A stretch of 64,000 bases of DNA from Micropterus salmoides (Eukaryota > Chordata > Actinopteri > Centrarchiformes > Centrarchidae). Positions within the stretch are counted from its first letter, which is position 1. Each line of letters begins with the position of its first letter. Location: positions 15,111,559 through 15,175,558 of the forward strand of contig NW_024043372.1 in NCBI RefSeq assembly GCF_014851395.1. Reading direction: 5' to 3'. Below the pieces are notes generated by a model, which was given only the letters and a program-made list of their open reading frames with translations, had not been told where the DNA came from and searched no databases. Positions 13,923 through 27,800 of this stretch are shown one piece after another. A program made the position numbers and the translations under genes.

Positions 13923-15395
13923 TGTTGTCCTTTCTATCAAAACATTCTCAAACCTCTCATTTATTATTTTAACTGGAGACACAATTCATCCCATATGAAG
14001 GTAACACATGATACTTAAAGCTAATCTTTTAGTCACTTTGCTTTAGATCTTCTGCTAAAAGAGCATAGTTGTTGTGTATTCCACCTATGACACTGCATCA
14101 CACACAGTTTCTGTCTACGTAGAAACCTTGGACCTCAACCAGCTTTACTGATGAAAAGCCTCCAAGGGAACATTAATAAGCAATTTTCTGATAATACAAA
14201 CCAATTACCCTTGCAGCCAACATAATACCAACAGTTCATTCTGTGAATATAGACCTTGTTGCATTGTCTCAGGGGTAGAGTAATACTGGGCTTTTTTTCT
14301 CTGGCTACATTTTAACTGCAACGAGGTGAAAATTATACCATCAAGTCCAGCTAACAAATAGAAACATAAAACATTTAAAATTCTGATTTAGATTTTATTG
14401 ACAAAACAAAACACACAATACAAAAATAATGAAACAAGGATGTCTGGCAGGAATGAAATGCAGTATATAAACAAAAGTTGAACATTCTTTAAGACACCTA
14501 ATTTACCCATAACATCTGATTTATTCAACTTTAATAACAAAAGAATGGTTTAAATAATACTTTGTCAAGTATTTTCTGCTATTCATCATTATAATCACAT
14601 CTTTGCATTCAAACTATTATCACACTAAAGACTGCAGACCTCTGACTCCTAGCCAAGCCTTTATATCTACCAGTGGCCTTGGAGATTCTTGTTAACCCAA
14701 GTTTCAAATAAGCCGTCTGTAATTTCACTTTTCATACAAAAGGTAGTTTTTCATAGCCTGACATCGCCAGGCCAATTTGCAAATGCAAATTACAGAGCAA
14801 ATAAAACATGAGCTCACAGATTGGTCTGGTTCCCAGGCCAACTTTTTCAATATAAACTCCTATTTAAATTCAGCATCAACATCTCATGCTGACAGACTTT
14901 GGAGCTTGCTTTGCCACTTTTGAATGAACAGAATTGATCAACCTTTACTGAAAAATTAGTTTCAAGTACCTGATGTTGTCAAATTTTTGTGTGAGGCAGA
15001 GATAAGACAAACTACAGTCATCTGCTTAACCTGCAAGTGAAACACATACACCAGAGATATACACATTAATACAAAACTATTCTATTATGTGCACAATAGC
15101 CAATTGCCTAGAAATATCAAAGAGCTTTTTCAACTACGTGAAAACACGTACAATTTCAGAGGAATATCAATGTTTAGTAAACCGTTAAGTCGAACAAATA
15201 GTTAGCTGTATAACAACCCAGGGTGTTATCCTGTGGAACAACAGTAATAACGGTTTAAAGTTATGTAAAAATATATTGCAACTGAAATTTCTATATAAAA
15301 AAAGAATCCTTGACGGATATGAGCTGGAACAGTGATTTTCTTTTTGTTGATTTTTATTTAGTTTGAATATTTCTATTTATTAAAAAAAAATAAAA
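13923..15395. other. Intergenic stretch, nothing recognised
   Basis: AT-rich, with no coding chain, RNA gene or bounded repeat that I can identify. Confidence 0.45.
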
Positions 15396-15572
15396 ATAAA
15401 TATATCATTGAAGTGGGGATAGGACAAGAAATGTTATTCCAACTTTTTCCTACCCCCTTTGAACATGACCGTTATTTGGATCATCTGCTGATGATCTTTT
15501 TTGTTGATTGTTTGTTTTTATTTTGTTTTTTGTTGTTGTTGTTGTCTTTTAACATGTTCAATAAAGAGTTAA
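15396..15572 (+). repeat. LINE-like 3' end remnant
   Basis: A purine-rich GTGGGGATAGGACAAG stretch is followed by CCTACCCCCTTTGAACATGA, a T-rich block, and TGTTCAATAAAGAG, which holds an AATAAA signal. This order resembles the 3' ends of fish non-LTR retrotransposons. Family assignment is from recollection only; no reverse-transcriptase coding sequence is present. Confidence 0.4.
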
Positions 15573-15896
15573 GCAAATAGCCATACATTATTCAACTGAG
15601 ATTAGATGTCTGGCAGCCTTCCCTAAAAAGCCAAAAAAGTACCTCTTTAACTACAACACATTGTTGGTATCTTCCCAGCTCCTCATTAACCACACAGATT
15701 GGTGGATATTCAAGTTATAAGAACTTCTGAACTTACACACACAAAAAGCATTTGTGTATTAATGGAAGAAGTAACACCTTGTTGTTTAACCAAAGGATTT
15801 TTGAAAATCCTGGTTCCATTACCTTCTCTTACTACACTTTGTTGGTGGTAGCTGGTAGCTAAATATAAAAATTTCAGTAGTTTTTTTTGTTGTCAC

Positions 15897-16663
15897 TGTT
15901 AAGGCCGCCTGACTGCCATTTAGTGTGTATTAATTTTGTTGGTCCCATTAGAGTGTCTGCTGTTTATGCAAACCTAGCTGTGGATGATTGGCCCCTCTGG
16001 AGATGAGACCGCCTTCATTCTGGTTGCTGTTCGCTGGTGTCAGTGATTGGTGTAGCTATGGTCGGACTGAACCTACCAATTAGAAGTCTTCAATCAACCT
16101 CAACTGCACCTTAAAGAGCTTGTGTGTCCACAGCTCAGGACAGCTGTGAACCAGTGGTCAGTCCGCCTTACCATGGGGTTGCGTATCATTGTGATTTGTC
16201 CAGAGAGTGTTTAGTGTTTGTATTTCATAGTGTTGCCTGTCCGTTCCCTGTCAGAGTGGCTTCAGTCATTGTAGAGGTCCATTTGTAATTCACTTTGTTT
16301 CGTTGTAGTTTACCAAGTGTTGGACACTCTCAGTTGAGACCTCAGAATCTGTGTTTGCAGAATATCTGCTAGTTTGTATTTGTTTTTGTAAGCTTACGGT
16401 TGCTGACCACTTTTCTATGGTATAACAAGTGTATTTTGAGCCGAAAGCTAATTAACTGTCTTCGGATAAGACCCTCTTTTGTTTTATTTGTTAACAGCTT
16501 TTTGTCAGCACCTACTGCTCTTGTTTGGTTATATTTCTTGCACATGGTCCCATGGTTAATTAAACATGTTAACATTAACCAGAAACATTCCAGTTGTCGT
16601 TTCCACCTCATTTTCAATCCCAATCAAATGTTACTGCTCTCTACAATGAGCAGGTTCGTAACA
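15897..16663. mobile_element. Candidate solo LTR of an LTR retroelement
   Basis: The segment begins TGTTAAGG and ends TTCGTAACA, giving the 5'-TG...CA-3' ends and the TGTTA/TAACA inverted pair of LTRs. It is flanked by the direct repeat TCAC at 15,893-15,896 and 16,664-16,667. Its 767 bp fits a solo LTR. No primer-binding site, gag or pol follows, and open frames within it look incidental. A 4-bp duplication is weak evidence, so the call is tentative. Confidence 0.4.
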
Positions 16664-16667
16664 TCAC

Positions 16668-18767
16668 CTCTGTGCCGTGGGAATAATTCTCAAAATAGAC
16701 ATGTTTGTTGTGAAAATTTAAGTTTCAGTCACCTTCGCAATAGACACCATTTTCATTGTATATGAAGCAATGGCTTCCCTTGGGTAGGATGAACACATAT
16801 TGCTAAGCTCACTCATCCTGAAATGTTTTTACTGGCAAGATGTCTTTTCAATGCATTTTGGAACCTGAGATTTACATTTTCAACATGACTTCTGACAATA
16901 AGCTGGCTAACTGTTGCTTCTAACAGTTAAAAGATAAGGGGTGAGGTGAGGTGACACTGATGTTTCCAACTCCCACTCTTTACTTGCATACAACATAACC
17001 AGTGTGACTATATGTTGAAGTTGTCAGGGTGACCGTGCCAAGATCATCAAACTTCATCTCTTACATCATACATTTGCGTTCATGTTTCTATACTTTTGTC
17101 ACTTAATTACATTTTTATTGCATACTTCCCTGAACGAGGTGTAACAATTTCACAAAATCTCTATTGTAGTTCTAATGTGAGGAAAAATTGTAGATGGCAC
17201 CTCTTTTTAAAGCAAATGTTCCTTTGAGGATGTTTAACCTTCCTTGCAGTTGTTTCTCTTCACAGATCACTGCTTGGCCTGTCAGCTCCTCCTTGTTTCA
17301 ACTATGCTTTTTCCACCCACACGGTCTTATCAGTTCTGATAGAGACAGTAATCAAACAATAGTAGTTGGTAGGTTTTATTACAGGGCCAGACTAGCTGAA
17401 ACTCTGACAATAATATATTTTAAGGCCACCTGACATGATAGATGAGATAGTCCACCCTGTAGGATATTACCATTTTTCTGCAATGCCTTTCGTCCAACTC
17501 TCATTCAGCCTGGTGCTTGAATCCTATAAATTCTGAAAGAGTGGCACCCTTTTAAAGTTTGCTCAATTTTAACACTTGTCTTGACAGTACATTTTTGTTG
17601 TTCTTTTTCTCCCCTATTGCAGACAGCACAGTTTGCATTGGAGCTGGTTTTGTGACAGGGACACATTCATCATGCAATAAAATGATGCAAGCTGTTACAA
17701 AATGCCGAAATGAAACTCAGTGATGAGTCCTGTACAGTAGTGAAGAGGAATTGTATTTATTTCAGGGTTGTTCTTTTGGCTTCCGTGCCAATGATGTCCT
17801 GTTATGGAAGCAAATGATTAACTCTTGCTAGTAACAGTTTAGTGTGTGCATGTGTGTGTGTGAGAGAGAGAGACAGGAAGGGTTGGAGAGAGAATTTAAA
17901 TTTGTAATGTGAGGAATGTTTATGTTTTAATGCATTAGGTGGTTAATATTTCTACAAATCAGCCAATCTAAAAGTGAAATAAAAATAGGTATTATTCCTT
18001 GTATCCACATTCTACATACACACGTCTTGTAGTAGCAGCATTACAAGTTTACATGTTAATCCTTTGTGCTGAACTTAATGCTAATGAAGGCCCATATATA
18101 AAATACAAAAAAATATACATATGATAGTATTTCTTACATTATGGAATGTGTATAAAATTAAGAAAGAATATGCTCATAGATTCAGATACATTTTATTCCA
18201 TTTTAGCAAGTTGCAAGCATAACTATCAAGTAATTTCTTTGTATTCTTTTACAGTGTTCTACTGCCACCTATTGTTAAGGTACAGGACTGTTACACAAGG
18301 AATCTTGGACATACAGTATGAAAGAGTTACATATTTGATTAAAAACTTGTTACAGATTCTTGGAACATGATTTCTGCAGAAAATGCTTTTTTTTTTAAAA
18401 AAACAAAACACAAAACAAACAAAACCACTACCCACAAAGTCTAAAGCAAAGTCATTACAGTGATGGCATGACAGAAAGTAACAAAGTGAATATTTGTTGA
18501 TATAAAATTGTCACAGATTATTGCTATTCCTACTAAAGTCTGTATTTTCAGTAAAGGATTTTAAAAGTCAGTTTCATGCAAGGAGATTATGGTCTTAAGC
18601 AGAGTGCTCTGCCCCATTCATCACTCACGTGACTTGATTGCAGCAAAATGAAATAGACAGCTGCATTATCTCCCTTTAATTACAGAGCACAGTAACTTTT
18701 GTAGAGATCCCTCCAGCATTGATTAAAGTGGTCTTTACAGTAAAACCACGACCTGTTGCCACTCATA
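16668..18767. other. Intergenic stretch downstream of znfx1
   Basis: AT-rich, no coding chain. Part of it may be znfx1 3' untranslated sequence, read on the minus strand. Several TTTATT (AATAAA on the minus strand) occur, so the true cleavage site cannot be chosen. A short (GT)n/(GA)n tract lies at about 17,850-17,870. Confidence 0.4.
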
Positions 18768-18816
18768 TTCAATTCAGTTTTATTTATATAGGGTCAATTC
18801 ATAACAGAAGTTATTT
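18768..18816. repeat. Fragment of a common fish interspersed repeat
   Basis: ATTCAGTTTTATTTATATAG followed by GGTCAATTCATAACA matches a very common teleost repeat module. It lies about 60 bp beyond the znfx1 stop codon. On the minus strand it contributes an AATAAA, so it could supply a polyadenylation signal. Confidence 0.5.
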
Positions 18817-18875
18817 CTTTGCACTTTTGATGTTTTCTTAACAGTTGGGACTGAGAAAGCAACAGCAAACAACTT

Positions 18876-21800
18876 TCAGAAGCCAAATTGATTAAAGTTT
18901 AGCAGGTTGTTGGTTTCAGACCAAGCAGGGTGCTGTGCCCCATCCATCTCAGAGGCAACTTGGTTGCCACTTGCCAGTCTGTGATTGCTCCCACCAATAG
19001 TAGCATTGCAATCAGGGCAGCATCGACTCTCCATAGCCCCTCCACAGTCTGTTATAAGATAGACATGGCCATTAGGACATTTGTACCAGTGTCCGAGCGG
19101 CATTTTCACAGCCGAGACAATCATCTTTCTCTCCTCCTCACTGATCCCCAAGCCTGGGAGTGGAAACTTTTTGACGAGTTCCTTCATGGCTTCTTTCACT
19201 CTGTGTTGATCTTGCTCAGTGAATTGGTCAGACTTTTCCAAAACCGCTCTTATTGTTTGTACCTCAGATTGAAATTTGTCACTTTGACATCTCTTGTCTG
19301 CCATATGGCAACGGGCGTTGAGTTCAGTCAGGAGGGTGAGTCTCTGTAACTCCCTCTGCAAATCAAAGACCTGCTGCTCTGTGAATTTTTGGTGGCTGTT
19401 GCCGAGCCAGCGCACAAACTCCTCAAAACACTTTTCTAATCTGGAGCTTTGCCTGAATGACATGTTTTCCCTTTGGATCTTCCGTAGCTTTGCAACTCTT
19501 ACTAAGAAATACATCTTGTTTTCCAGGATCCACAGATCATTTGCTGTGAGATAACTTTTTCCCAGTCTGTCATTGATACGCATATATTCATTTTGCTGAT
19601 GCATTTCATATGTGAGAAGGTTTTCCTTCCACTGATGTTGAAGGGCCTTCTTGTGTACTTCAATATCTGCCTGACATCCATTTATCTTTGCCTTTACGAT
19701 CTCGATTTCAGCCAGACTGCTGTTGATTTGAGATCCATAGCGTAGATTTTTGCGGATTGGAGTTCGACACTTCGGACATTCCTTCAGTTTTATGACCACC
19801 TGTTCTTCTCCATTTGCCTGCTGGCTATCATCCATCCCCATGTATGTGTCCATGGCTGTGTATTCAACGATGTGTCCACAGTCCTCTAGCTGGATGAAGT
19901 GAGCATCAGGCTCATCCTCAGTGCCAAAGAAAATCTCTGTGACCTCATTGTAATTACAGATGCGACATTTGGTTGGACATTTGTCTCCACACAGACCTAT
20001 GCATGGGTGGCCACAATCCAGGGTCTTGTCACAGGGTTCGGTGCATGGCGGACGATCGCATGGCTCATGGCAGAGCTTATTGCAGCTTTGGTGAGGGCAC
20101 TGCCAAGTGCAGGGCTCAATACATGGAGCACAGGGCTGTCCACATGGCTTCTTACAATTGCTGTGGACACAGCAATTCTCACATGGTCTCTGACAAGGGG
20201 GGCAATCACGAGTGCAAGGCTCCCTGCACTTGTGAGAGCAAATCAGGAGACGCTCACACTGGTGTGAACATTGGAAATGGAACCGTCCCTGATAACACTT
20301 GCCACAGGTACCACAGCAGGCATGGCCACATTTTAGCTGATGTTCACACCGGGTCCTACATTCAGGCTCCTCTTTCTGTGTTTTATAAAAACAAGCATCT
20401 TGCTGGTCATGGCCACACCTTAGTTTTATGGTGACCTTCACCTTGCACATACTGGTGCATGTTTCCCCACACAACGAATCACATGGATGTCCACAGTGAA
20501 GAAGCTTCTGGCAAGGCTCTTGGCATACAAATGTCTTCGGGTCCTGGTGGCAAGGAACCATCTGTGTGTGTTGGCACTGGGGTATGATCTTCTCAACCTT
20601 CACGGGACATTTCTTTGGGCATGCTTTATGGCACACAAGTGTGCACCTGTGTCCCAGATCACATAAAATCTTCTGGCACTTCTTGCCACACTTGTACTCC
20701 TTGTGCTCAGGGTCATAAGGGTGGCAGACTCTTGAGCAAACATGACCACAATCCAAACGGAACTTGCAAGGCTGGGTGCAGCCCCCCTCAGGGGCTTGTT
20801 TGAAATCATTAGCGTGAGAAGCTGTTACCTGTCGATTTGGATGATTCTGACAGCACAGGGTCAGAGCATTCCCAACCTGGTCCTTTTCCCTCAAGGTGTA
20901 GAAGATGTTGCTCCACAGTTTGACTTGGCCCAGCATTGTACTGTTGCCAATACAGTAGAGACCTTTCTTGGCACGAGACAAGGCTACACAGACACGGTTG
21001 GGAATGTTTAAAAAGCCACTTTACCCTGCAGGTTGCTGCGAACCAGTGACAACAAGACAATGTCATTCTCTTCTCCCTGGTACTTGTCCACTACGTGCAC
21101 TTTGACACCTGTGAACTGGCTGGCAGGCATAAGTTTGCGCAGACAGTAGAGCTGGCCGGTATAAGTCGTCAGGATAGTAATTTGCTCTGGTTTGTAGTCT
21201 TGAAAGAGAAGATACCGGCAAAGAGCGACTACAAACATTGCCTCATGTCGGTTCTCATGGCTTTTCCCATCTTTGATCTCTTCTTCAGGGTAGTTGTGCT
21301 CCACAAAGAATAAATTGGTATTAAGGCCCTATAAGACAGCATTTAATTAAAAAAAACATATTATGTTATTCTTTGACAGACTATCTTTTGAATTCAGTAT
21401 TCCTAATACATTGCCCAACTTTCACTCAAAATACATTTAAAAGTCAGAGACAAATGCAGATACCTTTTACCCATGCAGGCAAGTAAACAAATATTCACTG
21501 CTAAAAAAATGGAAAATGGAAACAGTAGGAGAACAAATACAATACGCACCTTGATGTTCTCATAGTCCAACACAGAGGGATGGTTTTCGAGCTCTGAGTA
21601 GATGTGTGGGGTCAGAAGACGGGCAATGTCAGGCCTCATGCGATGCTGAAGATAAAAAAGAAACAAACACAGATAAACAAAGGTACCTACAGTCATACCA
21701 ATTAAAGTGTAATGCTCTGAACTTTGTCTTTAAAGGCATCATCTGAACATGTCTACATTTTATTGATTGATCCTGCGATAAGATTAACACATTAATAGAT

Positions 21801-24800
21801 GCAGAAACACAAACCTGGTAGTTGAGTCTGACAAAAGGTAGTCCCATCTTCACCAGCCTCTCAAACATGGACATTTCCAGGTGGAAGTTCTTAGCAAGAT
21901 CATATACTGTGGCACTGGGGCGCAGCTAAAGGAAAAATCACATGTTTATTTTATACAGTTTTTATGCATCGTTAAGAAAAAAGAGAAATTATGCCTTAGT
22001 TATTGTTTTTTTGTACAAATTAAGAACTTGTGGTCTTCTTGTGGCCTAATAGAGAGGTTTTAGGGCAAGAAATGTGCTTTTATGATCAATATAGCATTTT
22101 CTCATCTAGAAAACATGCTGTATAATATGCATATGTGTACCCTCAGACTTGCTTATTTACAGCTCTTGGCTTCTTCCATATAGTGGTGATTAAGTAAATT
22201 TGGTAGGTTTACGCTCTTCTTTTTGGAAAATGTAAGTGTATAAAAGACCATCTAAGTGATGAATAGAGGAATGACTTTCAAGGTCAGGTGGTCAGACCAT
22301 TTCCCGTTATGTAAATGCTTGTGAAGATTTTTTACACAGTTCCTGGACACAGGTGGAAGCAACCATCTATACAGGAGCAAGCCTAGAAGGGAAAAACAAT
22401 ATTTTGCATGGGTTTCTGTTTTAGGGTAAGTGGCCAGGAATACTGAATGTATGCAAATGATATCTAACTTTTTTTTTTGCTGTCCTGTTAAGTTTTGCCT
22501 GTATGTGTGTTTGTGTGTGTACGTGTAAGTGTCTGCGTGTGATTGCAAGCCTACTTTAGCTAGAGGACAGAGTGTGATTGTGCATGTACGTGGGAGGGGT
22601 GTGGGGGAGGCAAGAAAATTCTAGTATAAATGTGAAGCATTGTGTTCTGCTCGATTCAACACCAAACCTGTGATTAATGAACAGCACAACAATGCCAAAG
22701 CTTATTTTACTCAGAAAGTGTGATCCATCCACCTCCATTATATGCACAGATTCAACTTTGGGCTCCACAAAAACAAAGCTCTGAACACTTGTTCATAGAG
22801 TGAAAATAAATACTATCAAATGGCTTTAAACCCATGAAAAAACTTTAACTCATATTTGTGCCATCAGAAAACCTCATGTAGTTTGATAAATCAGACATAC
22901 TATAATGTTGATTGATTTATTTTGCACTTTAAGTCAACATAAGTTAAATTGCATCCCCTAAAGCATTGAATGGAGCCTGAGGCAAAGTGGTAAATTACTT
23001 TTTCATTAATCTGATATATAAAAATGACCAGTGATTTCCAAGCCTGGTTTACAATAAAAACAATATTCAAGTAAAACTCTATTTTAAATTCTATTCCTGT
23101 ACTTGCCAAAGTTTCAGTACAACTGCAAGGAAGTCAGGTCTGTTTGTGTAGTCAAGTGCATGCATACATTCATGCATAAAACGCAGTATAACAAGCAAAT
23201 ATTAGGAAAAGAGCAGACAGAAGTTACACAGCTAGAAAAGACCAGGACAGAATATTGAGATGTCTGACAGAATTGTGCGTAGTCGTGATCGCATTCTGCA
23301 GATTGCTAGACAGGCTGCCTGGCCATATGTCCTTGGCAGGCCCTGACAAGTTCTTGTAATAGTCTACTGATGTCCAGCATATCACTCCTCGCTCTCCTCT
23401 TTCTCTCGTAATGGCTGGCATTGGGATGATTTTTTGCCATTACGACCAAAGCATTACACACAAACTTACAGACAAACACACAAATACAAAAAATCCCTCA
23501 TGACTGAGGGCACGACATGAATTAAATTTTCACCTAGGCATGTAAATAGGGTAATTTCAGTCAGAGCACAATGGTTTATTAAAATACACCAGTTTAATGA
23601 TATGCCACTAAGAATTTAGGAAACATGGCCCTATTTCTCTGTGTGGATTCTTACCTGCTGGTGGTCTCCAATGAGGATGAGGTGTTGGCATGCTTCACTC
23701 AGTGTGGTGATGGTGTGGGCCTCGAGAACCTCTGCAGCCTCTTCTACAATCACCAGACGTGGACGCACGTCCTGCAGAACTTTACGGAACTTGGCCGCCC
23801 CTGTGGTTGTCATGCCAATAACCTGATGGGAAACATATGATTTAAATACACACCTCTGCTATTTTTGTGATTAATAACAACCAACAGTTGTATTGCTGCC
23901 AGCCTATTTGATGGTGTTATGAGTTTTGGGGGGCTTATACCAAGACACTACAATGCCGGCTCCTTTCCATGAACCTGTTATATCCAAGACCCACAGTTTG
24001 CCCCACAGTTAACTTCCTTTTTATAATTTAAAAGTACAACATGTATTATTTCAAATGCACCATTCCCTTCAATTCCACCAGGTATATTTTACACTGCTTT
24101 ATTAAAGCAATCCTTTGACATTTTTAGGAAATACTAAGGACACTTTTGGTTCACAGTGATCAAGAGACTGAAGCATTTTCGCTACTTTCGTTCCTTTGGT
24201 TTACCCAGGTCCAGACTTCTAAATATAGTGAGCACTTCACACAAGACCACAAGACCGCAAGGCACACTATCATAATGTGTATGTATCAAGGCAAAGTAAA
24301 GCAAAATGCTCCATTATCCTCTCCAGATATTGCACTGTAGGCAACATTAAGCTGATGACATGAATTCAAAGAAGTGTCTTACTTACCTCACTGTGATAAT
24401 GGTTTGAATAAAAAAGAAGAATCTACTTCAGGATCATTATAAAAAAATACTATTTATACTAGGGCTGGGCAATAAAACAATAATGATAATTATCGCGATA
24501 TAATTATCCTCAACAATATATCAAAATGTTCTATAAATGTTTGATTTAATTCGTTTGAATCACGAAACAAATCAGTACTTAATTTTTCTATTAAGATATT
24601 TTTTGTTGTTGAGGAAAAGGGACTGAAAAAATATTTTACTTAATTTGAATCATGCCTATTTGTTGAAAAGAAGATTTTATCATACTTGTTTTGCATGCTC
24701 TACCTCAGATAGTAGATATTTTAAAACCACAACCATCTGGTTTCTTCAACTTTCACTCAGGAGAAAAAAAACAGCCTTTAAACTTGTAATGAATAAGGAT

Positions 24801-27800
24801 TTGACATTCCATCATGATAATTATCAATTTCAAATATTTTGAACCTTTTTATTGCGATAGTGCCCAGCCCAATTTCATATTATCTATTACTGCAATTATA
24901 CTGTACCGTGGCTTCCTTGAGGACACAGAGGTTCTCTTGGCGTTTTACATCAGCCAATCTGTCCACTGCAGTCTGATAGGCCTGTTCTGACTCTAGGACT
25001 CTGGTGCAAACTTCTACCCTGTAGCGTGCCACCCACAACCTGCAGACACAAAGTAAATTAATAATGTTAAAACACTGTGACAACTGATTCAATTACAACG
25101 AAGCCTGAAGACTCTCATTATTTGCATAGCATCTGGAAGAATACTCAGACCCAAGGTCAAAAAATATGATGCTGTCATTCTTGATTGTTCTGTAAGTATA
25201 ATTAACCACTTACAGCAAGACATATTAGATCTGTCTTGGAAGGAAATTGCCCTATTTGTTTTTTAAATGATAATTAAGATTATGTAAACATAAGTCGTTA
25301 TAGTCCTGTTTTCACAGTAATAGAAGTTGCATCTTGGCTCTCTGAGGTGAGAAGATCCTCTGGGATACATTTTCCTGGTGATTAGTTGACTTAATTACAC
25401 ACACTGGGAATAGACTAGTTCTAGCAGACTGATAGACTGATAGCTTGGGGAAGGAGAAGAAGTGAGGGAGAGGAAGGAAGAAAAATTAAAAAGGAGGAAA
25501 GGAGAACAGAAATATAAGCAAGGTACCAGGAGAGTCAATGGAAAGTAAGAGTTGAAAAATGTTTAGTAGTGAACAAAGGAAATTAAAGTGAAACACAGAT
25601 GCAGACCTACCGATAGAGCCTCCATCTCTCTGGCAGGCTAAGCATCCAAATATCTAAGACAGCACTTTCCTCTGCATCAGTCATAGCGGAGCTCTTCCCC
25701 AGCTCTTTCCTGATTTTGTTCTTCATCTTTTTCTTCTGGTCCCGTTGCATCTGTACAGATCAGAACAAGGTCAACTTTGAACTTCATACCCTTGAAGTGT
25801 ATTAAATTCAAGCTAATCTGGATCCTTCTGGATCTTTGAATACACTGTATGTCTGTACGGCTGTGAATTCAAATCGTCCTCTGCAACAAGCGAGCTACAA
25901 ACCTTTCAGAACCACCTTTCAAGCCTACAGGTGGTGAGCATTTGATACTCAAAATGTGTTTCTGCCGGTAAAGCATTCCTTTAAGCAAGGCATTTTGCAG
26001 GTGCTGCACTGTTCTTTAAAATGTACCCTGAGTGATATGTGAGCAGCAGTAGTGCTATACAGCAATGCTTTTATGAAGTACAATGTAGTACAAGGCCACC
26101 GAGCATGCATGCGTCAAAGCAGGTCACGTCACCTGCTTTTATGTGTGCGTGACCCGCAAGGCACAATCCTGCCAATGGCTTTAGTGATGTGCCAAGAAAT
26201 GAAGCAATTTGCCAAGAAATGCGAGCTGCTAACAAGAAAACATGAATGTAAGCAATGCATGTTACAAATTCTTTCAATAAACATCTTTTCAGATGTTTTC
26301 TGTGGAAGGTAACACATTCAGCACATTGGTTAGACCTCAAGACCTCCGTTTTGGGACGAAAAGCGAGGAAAAGTTAAATACAGTACAGCAACTGTATTAT
26401 ATAGCTCTTAGAATTACTGTAGGCATGTGCATGTATCTACTCCTCTCAAACCAGTTTACTATTGGCCTGTATAATAGCATTCTAAATCAATTTGTCTGAT
26501 TGAATAGGGATTGCAAAAACTCATGAAATGTTAAACTCATTATAATCTCTAATTGAAAATCTCCTAATTTTACCTCCCATCCCTCCTCGCTCTGCTCAGC
26601 CTGTATTTCAGTTTTATCCAGGTTCATAGCCAGCATCAGTTCTTCTAACGCTCTGACAGCCTCATCGTTGTCTCCCTTCTTCTTGCCATCTCTACCAACT
26701 CTGGGGCCAATGTTGTCTTCAATGATCCTCTCTGCCTGGATCAGATCTGCTTCCTCTGCGACTTCAATGAGGTCCTCTTCGTCCAGCTCCATTGCTTCTG
26801 CTCCTCCTGTATCTAACACATTGCGGTCAGAATCAGTATGAGAATGGTTTCATTAACTTCATGTACTGAATTTTAGGTTTGAGAGACAACTTACAAAGTT
26901 GCATGAAGCATAACAACACACAACAAAACAAAAGGGTCTGAAAAACAGAAAGATAGCGGCTAGTGTTCTTACAAACTGCTGTGGACTGGAAGTGAAAACA
27001 CAATGACAAAATCCAGTTTCATTTCCAAAGTAACTGTCCATATTTAACTGATATTTGGCTGCAAGACAAGTACTGCTTTATGTTTTATGCCACAATCACA
27101 ACCAATGCAATAAATACCTGGGTGTATTCCAGAAAACAGTCTACAAAAGTTCTTATGGCTTCCTGCTGCTAGGTTATATTTTCCATTTCAGCATATATTT
27201 TATCAAACATCCACATTTTTTAAATTGAGGTTATATGTAAGGTTTGATGTATGAGGTTAAATATAATCAACAGTTCGGTAATTATAAATGAAATTCATGA
27301 ATTCTCACACACTGTGTAAACAGCACAGCATATCAGTGAAAAGAAGCCAATTATCAGATCACTTAAAATTGTTCCAGTGAAGCGCCACTTAGGCTAAAAG
27401 CCTTACCTTCATTTCCGTTTGCATTCTCTGTCTCCCTCTGCAGGAAGACGGTGGAACCCAAACCCAACCACTCCATTATCAGACTGGACTTCTTCTCACT
27501 CCAGGTCTCAAAACCATCCTGTGTCTACAAATCATTTCATAAACACAAACGGATGAGCTTACATTCTTCTATTCTGTCTAGCTCAGTTTACACATATACT
27601 TGTTTTTTTTTTAAATCAGTATTACTCACAGGTGGAAGATGCAGACTGTCCCAGTGTATGTCTGAAATGAACCTCTGTAAGAAGCTTTCACGCAGGACGC
27701 CTTTCAGAGAACACTCCAGCCTCATACTCTGACTCTGGATCCTCCTCTCCTCCTGACACAGCTCCCTGTAAATCTGTTAAGACCAGTTATGAATACACTG

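Noticed and set aside
16369..16765. Overlapping open frames of 84 (minus) and 121 (plus) codons
   Set aside because: No family resemblance or splice context; most of the span falls inside the candidate solo LTR.
19899..20434. Plus-strand open frames of 122 and 153 codons
   Set aside because: Antisense to the Cys/His-rich zinc-finger part of znfx1, which is strongly family-like on the minus strand.
20969..21009. A 41-nt GT...AG mini-intron that would restore the znfx1 frame
   Set aside because: GTAAAG...TGTGTAG does give a frame-preserving removal, but 41 nt is below usual vertebrate intron size and it would delete conserved helicase motif VI text. A missing base explains the data better.
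21008..21017. Programmed -1 ribosomal frameshifting at the T run
   Set aside because: TTTAAAC is present but not in the phase needed for a canonical X-XXY-YYZ slip, and no family precedent is known to me.
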